Shown here: in pieces, positions 36,817-46,711 of the stretch
Position numbering within the stretch: position 1 is the stretch's first letter
How the letters are laid out: every line of letters begins with the position of its first letter
Source of the DNA: Burkholderia sp. USMB20
GTDB taxonomy: Bacteria > Pseudomonadota > Gammaproteobacteria > Burkholderiales > Burkholderiaceae
Length of the DNA stretch: 64,000 nucleotides
Assembly (NCBI RefSeq): GCF_000949135.2
Contig: NZ_JTAN02000008.1
Coordinates: 1-64,000 of the forward strand
Direction: 5' to 3'
Notes under the pieces: model-generated
The model's input: the letters and a program-made list of their open reading frames with translations, nothing else
Told to the model about the DNA's origin: nothing
Databases searched by the model: none
Translations under genes and position numbers: made by a program

Positions 36817-37974
36817 ATGAAGATGAATCGATGGATGGAGGTTCTGCTTGCCGCGGGCCTCGTGGGTGCGGCGGCCACGGCGTCGGCGCAGGTGAAGATC
36901 GGCGTGACGCTGTCGGCCACCGGGCCGGCCGCCTCGCTCGGGATTCCGGAAAAGAACACGATCGCGCTGCTGCCGAAGGAAATCGCGGGCAAGAGCGTCC
37001 AGTACATCGTGCTCGACGATGCGTCCGACACGAGCCGCGCGGTGCAGAACGTGCGCAAGCTGATCGACGAGGATCACGTCGACGCGATCATCGGCTCGTC
37101 CGTCACGCCGAACTCGCTCGCGATGCTCGATCCGGTGTCGCAGGGCAAGACGCCGACGATCTCGCTCGCGGCGAGCGCGCAGATCATCTCGCCGATGGAC
37201 GCGAAGCGCGCATGGATGTTCAAGGTGCCGCAGAACGACCAGCTGATGGCCGACGCGATCGCCGGCTACATGGCGAAGCACGGCGTGAAGACGGTCGGCT
37301 TCATCGGCTTCGCCGATGCGTACGGCGACAGCTGGTACAAGACGTTCAGCGCGGCGGCCGAGAAGAACGGCCTGAAGCTCGTGTCGAACGAGCGCTTCAA
37401 CCGCACCGACGCGTCGGTGATGGGGCAGGTGCTGAAGCTGTTGGGCTCGAATCCCGACGCGGTGCTGATCGCCGGTTCGGGCACGCCGGCCGCGCTGCCG
37501 GCCAAGACGCTGAAGGAGCGCGGCTACAAGGGCAAGGTGTACCAGACGCACGGCGTCGCGAACAACGACTTCCTGCGCGTGTGCGGCAAGGATTGCGAAG
37601 GCGAGATCCTGCCGGCCGGCCCGGTGCTCGTGACCGACCAGCTGCCCGATTCGAATCCGGTGAAGAAGCCGGCGCTCGGCTACAAGGCCGCATACGAAAA
37701 GGCGTACGGGGCCGGTTCGCTGGCGACCTTCGGCGGCCATGCATGGGATGCGGGCCTGCTGCTGCAGCGTGCGATTCCCGATGCGCTGAAGAAGGGCCAG
37801 CCGGGCACCGAGGCGTTCCGCGAGGCGCTGCGCGCATCGCTCGAGAGCGTGAAGGACCTGCCCGTGTCGCACGGCGTGATCAACACGACGGCGACCGATC
37901 ACAACGGCTTCGACACGCGGGCGCGCGTGATGGTGCAGATCGTCGACGGCAAGTGGAAGCTGCAGGCCGAGTAA
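36817..37974 (+). CDS. Periplasmic substrate-binding protein, HAAT family (system 2)
   Basis: 385-aa LivK-type binding protein. Signal peptide WMEVLLAAGLVGAAATASA, cleaved before QVK. The mature fold starts VKIGVTLSATGPAASLGIPE, with YIVLDDASDTSRAVQNVRKL and IIGSSVTPNSLAMLDPVSQG (ligand-contact Ser/Thr loop), and FIGFADAYGDSWYKTF. A Cys pair RVCGKDCEGE probably forms a disulphide. It leads the operon K-H-MG-F. GGAG lies 13 bases before the ATG; upstream repeats may affect its expression. The ligand is not known. Confidence 0.93.
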   Translation: MKMNRWMEVLLAAGLVGAAATASAQVKIGVTLSATGPAASLGIPEKNTIALLPKEIAGKSVQYIVLDDASDTSRAVQNVRKLIDEDHVDAIIGSSVTPNSLAMLDPVSQGKTPTISLAASAQIISPMDAKRAWMFKVPQNDQLMADAIAGYMAKHGVKTVGFIGFADAYGDSWYKTFSAAAEKNGLKLVSNERFNRTDASVMGQVLKLLGSNPDAVLIAGSGTPAALPAKTLKERGYKGKVYQTHGVANNDFLRVCGKDCEGEILPAGPVLVTDQLPDSNPVKKPALGYKAAYEKAYGAGSLATFGGHAWDAGLLLQRAIPDALKKGQPGTEAFREALRASLESVKDLPVSHGVINTTATDHNGFDTRARVMVQIVDGKWKLQAE

Positions 37975-38163
37975 GCACCACGTGAAACCGGCGTGCGCGG
38001 CGCGAACGGTGCCGTGCGCGCCGTCGGCGGCGCGGCGATCCGTGCTCGCGCCGCATGGAATGCCGGGAAGCCCGCAACGCGACGCCTGACCCCCGGTCTT
38101 GCCGTCCGCGCGCGGGCCGTTCCCGTCGCCGTTTCTCCGCAGCATTCTCGATACACGAAACGT

Positions 38164-39219
38164 ATGGATCTCTCGATTGCGGCGATCCTCGCGCAAGACG
38201 GCATCACGACCGGCGCCATTTATGCATTGCTGTCGCTGGCGCTCGTGCTGGTGTTTTCCGTCACGCGGGTGATCTTCATTCCCCAGGGCGAATTCGTCGC
38301 CTACGGTGCGCTCACGCTTGCGGCGTTGCAGGCGCAGAAATTTCCCGCCACCTGCTGGCTGCTGTTCGTGATGGGCATCGCATGCTTCCTGCTGGAAGTC
38401 GGCGGCCTGGTCCGCCATCGCGAACGCCGCCATCAACTCGGCCGCACGCTCGCGACGCTCGGCAGCCGCTACGTGCTGCTGCCGCTCGCGGTGTTCGCTA
38501 TCACGCGCAGCTTTGCCGCGCAGCCGCTGCCGATGCTTGCGCAGATCGCGTTGACGCTCGCGATCGTCGTGCCGATGGGGCCGTTCGTCTACCGGCTCGT
38601 CTACCAGCCGATCGCCGAAGGCACGACGCTGCTGTTGCTGATCGTGTCGGTCGCCGTCCATTTCGCGATGGTCGGCCTCGGGCTCGTGATGTTCGGCGCT
38701 GAAGGCTCGCGCACCAACGGCTTCGCGGATGCGTCGCTGTCGGTCGGCAGCATGACGGTGTCGATGCAGAGCATCCTCGTGGTCGTGACCGCGCTGGTGC
38801 TGATCGGCGCGCTCTATGTGTACTTCGGCCGCACGATCGCCGGCAAGGCGCTGCGCGCGACGTCGGTGAACCGGCTCGGCGCGCGGCTGGTCGGCATCGG
38901 CACGACCGAAGCAGGGCGGCTCGCATTCACGCTGGCGGCCGGGCTCGGTGTGCTGTCCGGCATCCTCGTCGGTCCGCTGACGACGATCTATTACGACTCC
39001 GGCTTCCTGATCGGCCTGAAGGGTTTCGTCGGCGCGATCATCGGCGGGCTGGTCAGTTATCCGCTCGCGGCCGCCGGCTCGCTGCTGGTCGGCGTGCTCG
39101 AATCGTATTCGTCGTTCTGGGCGAGCGCGTACAAGGAAGTGATCGTGTTCACGCTGATCATCCCGGTGCTGCTGTGGCGCAGTTTCGCGGCGCCGCATGC
39201 GGAAGAGGAAGAGGAGTGA
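38164..39219 (+). CDS. ABC transporter permease, LivH-like (system 2)
   Basis: 351-aa permease, longer than LivH of E. coli. It has an extra hydrophilic loop about residues 85-100 (RHRERRHQLGRTLATLGSR) and further segments before the LivH core. Core motifs: TTGAIYALLSLALVLVFSVT, RVIFIPQGEFVAYGALTLAA, and ATSVNRLGARLVGIGTTEAG as the coupling loop, then GFVGAIIGGLVSYPLAAAGS. It ends in an EEEEE tail. ATG 38164 was chosen over the upstream open extension. It is followed within four bases by the fused permease-ATPase gene. Confidence 0.9.
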   Translation: MDLSIAAILAQDGITTGAIYALLSLALVLVFSVTRVIFIPQGEFVAYGALTLAALQAQKFPATCWLLFVMGIACFLLEVGGLVRHRERRHQLGRTLATLGSRYVLLPLAVFAITRSFAAQPLPMLAQIALTLAIVVPMGPFVYRLVYQPIAEGTTLLLLIVSVAVHFAMVGLGLVMFGAEGSRTNGFADASLSVGSMTVSMQSILVVVTALVLIGALYVYFGRTIAGKALRATSVNRLGARLVGIGTTEAGRLAFTLAAGLGVLSGILVGPLTTIYYDSGFLIGLKGFVGAIIGGLVSYPLAAAGSLLVGVLESYSSFWASAYKEVIVFTLIIPVLLWRSFAAPHAEEEEE

Positions 39220-39223
39220 CGCG

Positions 39224-41008
39224 ATGAAGACGATGGTACGCAACAAGACCTTCTGGGTGTTTCTCGTGGTGCTGTTCGCGCTGCCGGTGCTGCCCGGCGC
39301 GCTGCAGGTGCCCGAATACTGGATCACGCTGCTGAACTACATCGGCCTCTACGCGATCGTCGCGATCGGGCTCGTGCTGCTGACGGGCGTCGGCGGGATG
39401 ACGAGCTTCGGGCAGGCCGCGTTCGTCGGCATCGGCGCGTATGCGACCGCATTCCTGACCACGCGATACGGCGTGTCGCCGTGGCTCGCGCTGATCGTCG
39501 GTGTCGTGCTTACGGCGCTCGTCGCGCTGGTGCTCGGCGCGGTCACGATGCGCCTGTCCGGGCATTTCCTGCCGCTCGGCACGATCGCGTGGGGGCTCGC
39601 GCTGTTCTATCTGTTCGGCAACCTCGAGCTGCTCGGCAAGTACGACGGGATCAACGGGATTCCGGCACTGAACCTGTTCGGCATCGAGCTCGGCAGCGGC
39701 CGCAGCCTGTACTTCCTGATCTGGGCCGTCGTGCTGGCCGCGATCGTGTCGGTGCAGAACCTGCTCAACAGCCGGCCCGGCCGCGCGATCCGCGCGCTGC
39801 GCGGCGGCGGCGTGATGGCCGAAGCGATGGGCGTGAACACCGCGTGGATGCGCGTCGTGATCTTCACCTACGCGGCCGTGCTCGCCGCGGTATCGGGCTT
39901 CCTGTACGCGCACCTGCAGCGCGCGGTGAACCCGACCCCGTTCGGCCTGAACCACGGGATCGAATTCCTGTTCATGGCCGTGGTCGGGGGCGTGTCGCAC
40001 GTATGGGGCGCGGTGCTCGGTGCGGCGATCCTCACCGTGCTGCAGGACTACCTGCAGACGCTGTTGCCGAAGCTGCTCGGCTCGGAAGGCAACTTCGAGA
40101 TCATCGTGTTCGGCGTGCTGATGGTGCTGTTGCTGCAGTACGCGCGCCAGGGGGTATGGCCGTTCGTCGCGAAGCTGTTTCCACGCGGGCCGCGCGCACA
40201 TGTGCCCGACCATGCCGACCCGCTGCCGCAGCGCGCGAAGCCGGTGGCGGGCGAGCCGCTGCTCGTGGTCGACAACGCGCGCAAGCAGTTCGGCGGGCTG
40301 GTGGCCGTCAACGACGTCAGTTTCGACGTGAAAGCGGGGCAGATCGTCGGCCTGATCGGCCCGAACGGCGCGGGCAAGTCGACCACGTTCAACCTCGTGA
40401 CCGGCGTGCTGCAGCCGACCGGCGGCACGATCACGTTCCGCGGCGAGCGGATCAACGGGCTCACGTCGCGCCAGATCGTCCGCCGCGGGATCGGCCGGAC
40501 GTTCCAGCACGTGAAGCTGCTGCCGACGATGACGGTGCTCGAGAACGTCGCGATCGGCGCGCATTTGCGCGGCCATACGGGCGTCTGGCGCAGCATCGCG
40601 CGGCTCAATGCACATGAGGAAGCGCAGCTGCTGGCTGAAGCGGCACGACAGATCCGCCGCGTCGGGCTGGAGAAGCACATGTACGACGAAGCGGGCAGCC
40701 TCGCGCTTGGCCAGCAGCGGATTCTCGAAATCGCGCGCGCGCTGTGCTGCGATCCGACGCTGCTGCTGCTCGACGAGCCGGCGGCCGGGCTGCGCTACCA
40801 GGAGAAGCAGCAGCTCGCGGACCTGCTGCGGCGCCTGAAGGCCGAAGGGATGAGCGTGTTGCTCGTGGAACATGACATGGATTTCGTGATGAACCTCACT
40901 GACCGGCTGGTGGTGATGGAATTCGGCACGCGGATCGCGGAAGGGCTGCCGCAGGACGTGCAGCAGGATCCGGCGGTGCTCGAAGCGTATCTGGGCGGGG
41001 TGGAGTGA
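39224..41008 (+). CDS. Fused LivM-LivG permease-ATPase (system 2)
   Basis: 594-aa single polypeptide. Residues about 1-320 are a LivM-like permease ([20 protein letters not shown], then [20 protein letters not shown] and [20 protein letters not shown]). Residues about 345-594 are a LivG ATPase: Walker [19 protein letters not shown], signature [17 protein letters not shown], Walker [19 protein letters not shown] and H-loop [13 protein letters not shown]. No stop or restart lies between the parts. The linker is rich in Pro/Arg/Ala (about 320-345). ATG 39224 follows GGAGTGACGCG. Fusion fixes equal dosage of the subunits. Confidence 0.93.
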   Translation: MKTMVRNKTFWVFLVVLFALPVLPGALQVPEYWITLLNYIGLYAIVAIGLVLLTGVGGMTSFGQAAFVGIGAYATAFLTTRYGVSPWLALIVGVVLTALVALVLGAVTMRLSGHFLPLGTIAWGLALFYLFGNLELLGKYDGINGIPALNLFGIELGSGRSLYFLIWAVVLAAIVSVQNLLNSRPGRAIRALRGGGVMAEAMGVNTAWMRVVIFTYAAVLAAVSGFLYAHLQRAVNPTPFGLNHGIEFLFMAVVGGVSHVWGAVLGAAILTVLQDYLQTLLPKLLGSEGNFEIIVFGVLMVLLLQYARQGVWPFVAKLFPRGPRAHVPDHADPLPQRAKPVAGEPLLVVDNARKQFGGLVAVNDVSFDVKAGQIVGLIGPNGAGKSTTFNLVTGVLQPTGGTITFRGERINGLTSRQIVRRGIGRTFQHVKLLPTMTVLENVAIGAHLRGHTGVWRSIARLNAHEEAQLLAEAARQIRRVGLEKHMYDEAGSLALGQQRILEIARALCCDPTLLLLDEPAAGLRYQEKQQLADLLRRLKAEGMSVLLVEHDMDFVMNLTDRLVVMEFGTRIAEGLPQDVQQDPAVLEAYLGGVE

Positions 41009-41763
41009 TGACGGACACGACGATGCCGATTCTCGAGGTACGCGGGCTGGCGGTGCGGTACGGAAAGGTCGAGGCGCTGCACGGTGCGGCGATCAAGGTC
41101 GGCGCAGGGCAGATCGTCAGCGTGATCGGCCCGAACGGAGCCGGCAAGTCGACGCTGCTGAACGCGATCATGGGCGCGTTGCCGGTGACCGGGCACGCGT
41201 CGGGCGCGATCGTTTACCGCGGTAACGACGTAGGCGCATTGCCCGTCGAGCAGCGCGTCGCGCGCGGGATGTGCCTTGTGCCGGAAAAGCGCGAGCTGTT
41301 CAGCACGATGACCGTCGAGGACAACCTCGTGCTCGGCGCGTATCGCCGCAAGGTCGCGGGTGAGTCGAACTTCCTCGACCAGCTCGATCATGTGTTCGCG
41401 CTGTTTCCGCGGCTCAAGGAGCGGCGCAAGCAGGCGGCCGGCACGCTGTCGGGCGGCGAACGGCAGATGCTTGCGGTGGGCCGCGCGCTGATGGGTAAGC
41501 CCGACCTGCTGATGCTGGACGAGCCGAGCCTCGGGCTGGCGCCGCTGATCGTGAAAGAGATTTTTCATATCATCAGCGCGTTGCGTGGCACGGGCGTCGC
41601 GACGCTGTTGATCGAGCAGAACGCGCGGGCCGCGCTACAGATCTCGGACTACGGCTATGTGCTGGAGACCGGCGAGTTTGCGCTGGAAGGGCCGGCTGCC
41701 GAGCTGGCACAGAATCCGCAGGTAATCGAAACGTATCTGGGGCTGGCGAAGAAAACGGCTTGA
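41008..41763 (+). CDS. ABC transporter ATPase, LivF-like (system 2)
   Basis: 251-aa ATPase. Walker [21 protein letters not shown] with the normal Lys, signature [20 protein letters not shown], Walker [22 protein letters not shown]-loop [16 protein letters not shown]. It closes operon 2 and pairs with the fused LivM-LivG. The ATG at 41008 shares one base with the preceding stop (TGATG). A GTG at 41005 is possible. The parS palindrome and T-run begin 28 bases past its stop. Confidence 0.93.
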   Translation: MTDTTMPILEVRGLAVRYGKVEALHGAAIKVGAGQIVSVIGPNGAGKSTLLNAIMGALPVTGHASGAIVYRGNDVGALPVEQRVARGMCLVPEKRELFSTMTVEDNLVLGAYRRKVAGESNFLDQLDHVFALFPRLKERRKQAAGTLSGGERQMLAVGRALMGKPDLLMLDEPSLGLAPLIVKEIFHIISALRGTGVATLLIEQNARAALQISDYGYVLETGEFALEGPAAELAQNPQVIETYLGLAKKTA

Positions 41764-41795
41764 TGGGTGAGGCGGTGGGCGGGAAACGCGCGGCG

Positions 41796-41811
41796 TGTTT
41801 CACGTGAAACA
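41796..41811. other. parS centromere site 1 (perfect)
   Basis: Exact match to the 16-base universal parS (TGTTTCACGTGAAACA) bound by ParB. It extends to a 26-base perfect palindrome (41791-41816). T-rich bases follow (TTTTTGTTTT), so the same DNA could also form a rho-independent terminator for the livF-like gene. About 4 kb from parA-parB. Confidence 0.95.
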
Positions 41812-41859
41812 CGCCGTTTTTGTTTTCGGAGGAGGGCGACGTGACGTTGAATCGAGTGT

Positions 41860-42028
41860 GGGGATAAGTGCCGGAGCAACCAGCGGAAGCACTGTGATGA
41901 GAGTGCGGACCCATCGCGTCGGGTTGCACAGGGGATTGAGCGTTGCATGCGCGATAGTGGTCGGCCGCCCGAGGGGCGGGCGCCACAGGGGATAAGTGTC
42001 GGGCGATTCACCGGAAATACTGTGATGC
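41860..42028 (+). repeat. Imperfect 41-base direct repeat pair
   Basis: Copies at 41860-41900 and 41988-42028. Both start GGGGATAAGTG and end ACTGTGATG, with CGG and CGGAA blocks kept between. The GGGGATAA start is one or two changes away from a DnaA box on the other strand (first copy TTATCCCCA). Function unknown. Confidence 0.65.
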
Positions 42029-42217
42029 CACGGTGATGTCGGTTCACGAGCCGCTACCAGGTCCTCGGTTTTGCACAGCTTGACGATGTGCGTCGAGGTC
42101 GTGCCAGCGCCGCCAAGGCCGCGCCAGGCGGTACAGCTCGGCCGATCGGCCGAAAAAAACCGGCTAAATGAACGGTCCCTACCATTCGGACGGCCTTCGG
42201 GTGAAAACCGAACCCGC

Positions 42218-42223
42218 TATAAT
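42218..42223 (+). promoter_or_regulatory. -10 box of a probable mnmG promoter
   Basis: Perfect TATAAT 57 bases before the mnmG start. The -35 is weak (TTCGGG at 42196-42201, 16-base spacer). Confidence 0.5.
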
Positions 42224-42279
42224 TCGGCCCATACATTTCTCAGATAGGTTCGTGCGCAGTCCTGCGCGCGGAATCCACC

Positions 42280-44250
42280 ATGCTTTTTCCCACAGAATTT
42301 GACGTCATCGTCGTCGGCGGCGGGCACGCCGGCACGGAGGCCGCGTTGGCATCGGCCCGTATGGGTGCGAAGACGCTGCTGCTGACCCATAACATCGAAA
42401 CGCTCGGGCAGATGAGCTGCAATCCGTCGATCGGCGGTATTGGCAAGGGCCATCTGGTCAAGGAAGTCGATGCGCTCGGCGGCGCGATGGCCGCTGCGAC
42501 GGACGAGAGCGGTATTCAGTTCCGGATCCTGAATTCGTCGAAAGGCCCGGCCGTGCGCGCGACGCGTGCGCAGGCCGACCGTATCCTGTACAAGGCTGCG
42601 ATCCGCCATCGGCTCGAGAACCAGCCGAACCTGTGGCTGTTCCAGCAGGCCGTCGACGATCTGATGGTCGAAGGCGACCGCGTGGTGGGCGCCGTCACGC
42701 AGATCGGCATCCGCTTCCGCGCACGCGCGGTGGTGCTGACCGCGGGTACCTTCCTCGACGGCAAGATCCACGTCGGCCTGAACAATTACACGGGCGGTCG
42801 CGCGGGCGATCCGGCGGCCGTGTCGCTGTCGGCGCGTCTGAAGGAGCTGAAGCTGCCGCAGGGCCGCCTGAAGACCGGTACGCCGCCGCGTATCGACGGC
42901 CGCTCGATCGATTTTTCGAAGCTGGACGAGCAGCCGGGCGACCTCGATCCGATCCCGGTGTTCTCGTTCCTGGGCCGTGCGGAGCAACATCCGCAGCAGT
43001 TGCCGTGCTGGGTCACGCATACGAACGAGCGCACGCACGACATCATTCGCGGCGGCCTCGACCGGTCGCCCATGTATACAGGCGTGATCGAAGGTGTCGG
43101 CCCGCGTTACTGCCCGTCGATCGAGGACAAGATCCACCGGTTCGCGTCGAAGGAATCGCACCAGATCTTCCTCGAGCCGGAAGGGCTGACGACCAACGAG
43201 TTCTATCCGAACGGGATTTCGACGAGCCTGCCGTTCGACGTGCAGCTCGAACTCGTGCACTCGATGCGCGGCCTCGAGAACGCGCACATCCTGCGCCCCG
43301 GCTATGCGATCGAATACGATTACTTCGACCCGCGCGCGCTGAAGGCATCGCTCGAGACGAAGGCGATCAACGGGCTGTTCTTTGCGGGCCAGATCAACGG
43401 CACGACAGGCTATGAAGAAGCGGCCGCTCAAGGGCTGCTGGCCGGTCTGAACGCAGGCCGTTACGTGCAGGAGAAGGACGCATGGTGCCCGCGTCGAGAC
43501 CAGGCGTACCTGGGCGTGCTGGTCGACGACCTCGTCACGCGTGGCGTGGCCGAGCCGTACCGGATGTTCACGAGCCGTGCCGAGTATCGTTTGAGCCTGC
43601 GTGAAGACAATGCGGACATGCGCCTGACCGAGATCGGCCGCGAGCTGGGCCTGGTGGACGACGTGCGCTGGGATGCGTTCAGCCGGAAGCGCGACGCTGT
43701 TTCACGTGAAACCGAACGACTGAAGTCGACATGGGTCACGCCGAAGACGCTTCCGCCGGAAGAGGCGACCGCGCTGCTCGGCAAGGCGATCGATCACGAG
43801 TACAGCCTCGCGGAGCTGCTGCGTCGCCCGGGTATCAGCTACGACGGCGTGTGCGGCCTGAAGGGCGGCGAATGCGGTCCGGCGGAGCCGTTGGCCGACG
43901 ATCCGGTGCTGCTCGAGCAGATCAAGGAGCAAGTCGAGATCGGTATCAAATATCAGGGCTATATCGAACGCCAGGCGAGCGAGATCGAGCGCAACGATGC
44001 GAACGAGAACACGCGCCTGCCGGACGGTATCGACTATCGCGAGGTGCGCGGCCTGTCGTTCGAAGTGAGCCAGAAGCTCAACGAGTTCCGGCCGGAAACG
44101 ATCGGCCAGGCATCGCGGATCTCGGGCGTCACGCCGGCTGCGATCTCGCTGCTGATGGTGCACCTGAAGCGCCGTGGCCTCGGCCGTCGTAATGGCACTG
44201 CCGCAGAGGCGACCGAGCAGGGGGACGGCACCGTCCCGACGCAACAATGA
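42280..44250 (+). CDS. mnmG: tRNA uridine-5-carboxymethylaminomethyl enzyme MnmG (GidA)
   Basis: 656-aa FAD/NADH enzyme that with MnmE modifies wobble uridines. FAD fold [19 protein letters not shown] near residue 10, MnmG signature [20 protein letters not shown] and [20 protein letters not shown], plus [20 protein letters not shown]. Full length. An internal parS core lies at 43699-43712 within the coding frame. The ATGA overlap with rsmG shows the order gidA-gidB-parA-parB, a common layout near bacterial origins. MnmC, which finishes the pathway, is at 12730-14691. Confidence 0.98.
   Translation: MLFPTEFDVIVVGGGHAGTEAALASARMGAKTLLLTHNIETLGQMSCNPSIGGIGKGHLVKEVDALGGAMAAATDESGIQFRILNSSKGPAVRATRAQADRILYKAAIRHRLENQPNLWLFQQAVDDLMVEGDRVVGAVTQIGIRFRARAVVLTAGTFLDGKIHVGLNNYTGGRAGDPAAVSLSARLKELKLPQGRLKTGTPPRIDGRSIDFSKLDEQPGDLDPIPVFSFLGRAEQHPQQLPCWVTHTNERTHDIIRGGLDRSPMYTGVIEGVGPRYCPSIEDKIHRFASKESHQIFLEPEGLTTNEFYPNGISTSLPFDVQLELVHSMRGLENAHILRPGYAIEYDYFDPRALKASLETKAINGLFFAGQINGTTGYEEAAAQGLLAGLNAGRYVQEKDAWCPRRDQAYLGVLVDDLVTRGVAEPYRMFTSRAEYRLSLREDNADMRLTEIGRELGLVDDVRWDAFSRKRDAVSRETERLKSTWVTPKTLPPEEATALLGKAIDHEYSLAELLRRPGISYDGVCGLKGGECGPAEPLADDPVLLEQIKEQVEIGIKYQGYIERQASEIERNDANENTRLPDGIDYREVRGLSFEVSQKLNEFRPETIGQASRISGVTPAAISLLMVHLKRRGLGRRNGTAAEATEQGDGTVPTQQ
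43699..43712. other. parS centromere site 2 inside mnmG
   Basis: Perfect 14-base palindrome GTTTCACGTGAAAC. The 16-base form differs from consensus at the last base only. It is in frame and encodes part of MnmG (D-A-V-S-R-E-T), so selection keeps both the protein and the site. About 1.3 kb from parA. Confidence 0.92.
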
Positions 44251-44933
44251 CGGCGCGTCGCGCGCCGGCGGTTAATCGGGACGTACTTGAACAAATGCTC
44301 GTCGACGGCACGGCCGCGCTCGACATCGCATTGACGGATACACAACGCAACCAGCTGCTCGATTACGTCGCGCTGCTCGGCAAGTGGAACGCGGTCTACA
44401 ACCTGACCGCGATCCGCGACCCGAAGCAGATGCTGATCCAGCACATTCTTGATTCACTCTCCATCGTTCCGCATCTGCGCGACCGTGCATCGGCGCGCGT
44501 GCTCGACGTGGGTTCGGGCGGCGGGTTGCCCGGTATCGTGCTGGCGATCGTCCGGCCGGACTGGCAAGTGACGCTGAACGATATCGTGCAGAAGAAGTCT
44601 GCATTCCAGACTCAGACGCGTGCGGAGCTGAAGCTCGCGAACCTGTCGGTCGTCACCGGGCGGGTCGAATCGCTGCAGCCGGGTGTCGAAGTGCCGGAAA
44701 AATTCGACATGATCGTATCCCGCGCCTTCGCGGATCTATCCGACTTCGTTAAACTTGCTCGACATCTCGTCGCGCCCGGCGGATCGATCTGGGCGATGAA
44801 GGGTGTCCACCCGGACGACGAAATTGCACGGCTGCCGGAAGGCAGTCGCGTAAAGCAGACGATGCGGCTGGCGGTGCCGATGCTCGATGCCGAACGGCAT
44901 CTGATCGAGGTCACCGTCGACGAGGCGAATTGA
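44247..44933 (+). CDS. rsmG: 16S rRNA (guanine527-N7)-methyltransferase RsmG (GidB)
   Basis: 228-aa SAM enzyme methylating N7 of G527 in 16S rRNA. SAM loop [39 protein letters not shown] and [15 protein letters not shown] are conserved RsmG features. ATG 44247 overlaps the mnmG stop (ATGA), indicating coupled translation. A 52-base gap separates it from parA. Loss of the gene is known to give low-level streptomycin resistance in other bacteria. Confidence 0.97.
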   Translation: MTARRAPAVNRDVLEQMLVDGTAALDIALTDTQRNQLLDYVALLGKWNAVYNLTAIRDPKQMLIQHILDSLSIVPHLRDRASARVLDVGSGGGLPGIVLAIVRPDWQVTLNDIVQKKSAFQTQTRAELKLANLSVVTGRVESLQPGVEVPEKFDMIVSRAFADLSDFVKLARHLVAPGGSIWAMKGVHPDDEIARLPEGSRVKQTMRLAVPMLDAERHLIEVTVDEAN

Positions 44934-44984
44934 AGGCGCGCGGTAGCGCGCTGTTTGTTTGAAGGTAAAGGGAACACACCAACG

Positions 44985-45764
44985 ATGGCAAAGATCTTCT
45001 GCGTTGCGAACCAGAAGGGGGGCGTCGGCAAGACGACGACATCGGTCAATCTCGCCGCAAGCCTTGCAGCGCAGGAGCAACGAGTCCTGCTGATCGATCT
45101 CGACCCGCAGGGCAACGCGACGATGGGTAGCGGGATCGACAAGGCCGCCTGCGAGTCGACCGTGTACGAAGTGCTGGTTGACGGCGTCTCGGTGACGGAC
45201 GCGCGCGTGCGTCCGGAGGGCGTCACGTACGACGTGCTGCCGGCCAACCGCGAGCTGTCGGGTGCCGAGATCGAACTGATCAGCATCGACAACCGCGAGC
45301 GTCGGTTGAAGGCCGCGCTCGAGCATGTGGCCGACGACTACGACTTCGTGCTGATCGATTGCCCGCCGACGCTGTCGCTGCTGACGCTGAACGGGCTGTG
45401 CGCGGCGCACGGCGTCGTGATCCCGATGCAGTGCGAGTACTTCGCGCTGGAAGGGTTGTCGGATCTCGTCAACACGATCAAGCAGGTCCACGCGAACATG
45501 AATCGCGACCTGAAGATCATCGGCTTGTTGCGCGTGATGTTCGATCCGCGCATCACGCTGCAGCAGCAAGTCTCCGATCAACTGAAAGCGCACTTCGGCG
45601 ACAAGGTGTTCGACGCTGTGATTCCGCGCAACGTGCGCCTCGCGGAAGCGCCGAGTTACGGGTTGCCGGGCGTCGTGTTCGACCGCAATTCGCGCGGTGC
45701 GCAGGCGTATCTCCAGTTCGGTGCCGAGATGATCGATCGCGTGCGCGCGTTCGAGGTGTCGTGA
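44985..45764 (+). CDS. parA: Chromosome-partitioning ATPase ParA
   Basis: 259-aa Walker-type ATPase (Soj/ParA type Ib) that positions replication origins with ParB-parS. The deviant Walker A KGGVGKTTTSVNLAASLA begins at residue 11, switch I is LLIDLDPQGNATMGSGI, Walker B FVLIDCPPTLSLLTLNGL, and a late AVIPRNVRLAEAPSYGLPGV is typical of the chromosomal group. It lacks the N-terminal DNA-binding domain of plasmid ParA. AAGGTAAAGGG lies before ATG 44985. Eight bases precede the parB frame. Confidence 0.98.
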   Translation: MAKIFCVANQKGGVGKTTTSVNLAASLAAQEQRVLLIDLDPQGNATMGSGIDKAACESTVYEVLVDGVSVTDARVRPEGVTYDVLPANRELSGAEIELISIDNRERRLKAALEHVADDYDFVLIDCPPTLSLLTLNGLCAAHGVVIPMQCEYFALEGLSDLVNTIKQVHANMNRDLKIIGLLRVMFDPRITLQQQVSDQLKAHFGDKVFDAVIPRNVRLAEAPSYGLPGVVFDRNSRGAQAYLQFGAEMIDRVRAFEVS

Positions 45765-45795
45765 TCCGGACATGAGCGAAGCGAGGAAGAAAGAC

Positions 45796-46689
45796 ATGAA
45801 CGCGGTACCAAAGAAGAAGGGCTTGGGACGTGGCCTCGAAGCGCTGCTCGGCGGCAGTGCGGACATCACCGAAGCGGTGAAGATCGAAGGGGCACCGAAC
45901 ACGCTCGCGCTCGGCAAGCTGCAGGCCGGCAAGTACCAGCCGCGGACGCGGATGGACGAAGGCAGCCTGCAGGAGCTGGCGGCCAGCATTCGCGCGCAAG
46001 GCGTGATGCAGCCGATCCTGGTACGCCCCATTTCGTCTGACAAATACGAGATCATCGCAGGCGAGCGGCGTTTCCGCGCGGCACGCCTGGCTGGCCTCGA
46101 CGAAGTGCCGGTGCTCGTGAAGGACGTGTCCGATCAGGCCGCCGCGGCGATGGCGCTGATCGAGAACATCCAGCGCGAGGACCTGAACCCGCTGGAAGAG
46201 GCGCACGGTATCCAGCGTCTGCTCGACGAGTTCGGTTTCACGCACGAACAGGCGGCCGAATCGGTCGGCCGTTCGCGCAGCGCGGTATCGAACCTGCTGC
46301 GCCTGCTGAACCTCGCTTCGCCAGTGCAGACGATGCTGCTGGCCGGCGATCTCGACATGGGGCACGCGCGCGCGCTGCTCGCGGTCGACGCCGCGACGCA
46401 GATCACGCTCGCGCATCAGGTCGTCAACAAGCGCATGTCGGTGCGCGAGACCGAGAAGCTGGTCGCGCACACGACGAAGGAAGCGCCGGCGGTGAAGGCG
46501 CGCGCGAAGGATGACGGCGGCCGCGACACGCGCCGTCTCGAGGAAGAGTTGTCCGACCTGCTCGCGTCGACGGTGAAGATCAAGCTCGGCCGCCGCGGGC
46601 GAGGGCAGGTGCTGATCGACTTCGGCAACCTCGACGCGCTCGAGGGCATTCTCGCGCGCCTTCGCGGCAACGTCGCGACGGAAGAGTAA
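45796..46689 (+). CDS. parB: Chromosome-partitioning protein ParB (CTPase)
   Basis: 297-aa parS-binding clamp. N-terminus MNAVPKKKGLGRGLEALLGG is the ParA-interacting tail. The CTP-binding patch is IAGERRFRAARLAGLDEVPV, the box ALIENIQREDLNPLEEAHG follows, and the helix-turn-helix is THEQAAESVGRSRSAVSNLL. The C-terminal dimer domain ends KIKLGRRGRGQVLIDFGNLD. I start at ATG 45796 because GAGGAA sits seven bases upstream; ATG 45772 would add eight residues. Two parS sites lie within 4 kb, so the ParABS system is complete. Confidence 0.98.
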   Translation: MNAVPKKKGLGRGLEALLGGSADITEAVKIEGAPNTLALGKLQAGKYQPRTRMDEGSLQELAASIRAQGVMQPILVRPISSDKYEIIAGERRFRAARLAGLDEVPVLVKDVSDQAAAAMALIENIQREDLNPLEEAHGIQRLLDEFGFTHEQAAESVGRSRSAVSNLLRLLNLASPVQTMLLAGDLDMGHARALLAVDAATQITLAHQVVNKRMSVRETEKLVAHTTKEAPAVKARAKDDGGRDTRRLEEELSDLLASTVKIKLGRRGRGQVLIDFGNLDALEGILARLRGNVATEE

Positions 46690-46711
46690 CGAGGTGCGAT
46701 TGACGGAGAAC

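Larger units (their letters stand above)
41764..42279. other. Intergenic region before mnmG: parS site, direct repeats, promoter
   Basis: 516 bases. From left to right: a perfect parS palindrome with a T-run (41791-41828), an imperfect 41-base direct repeat (41860-41900 and 41988-42028), then the mnmG promoter region with a TATAAT at 42218-42223. No credible gene. Confidence 0.6.
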
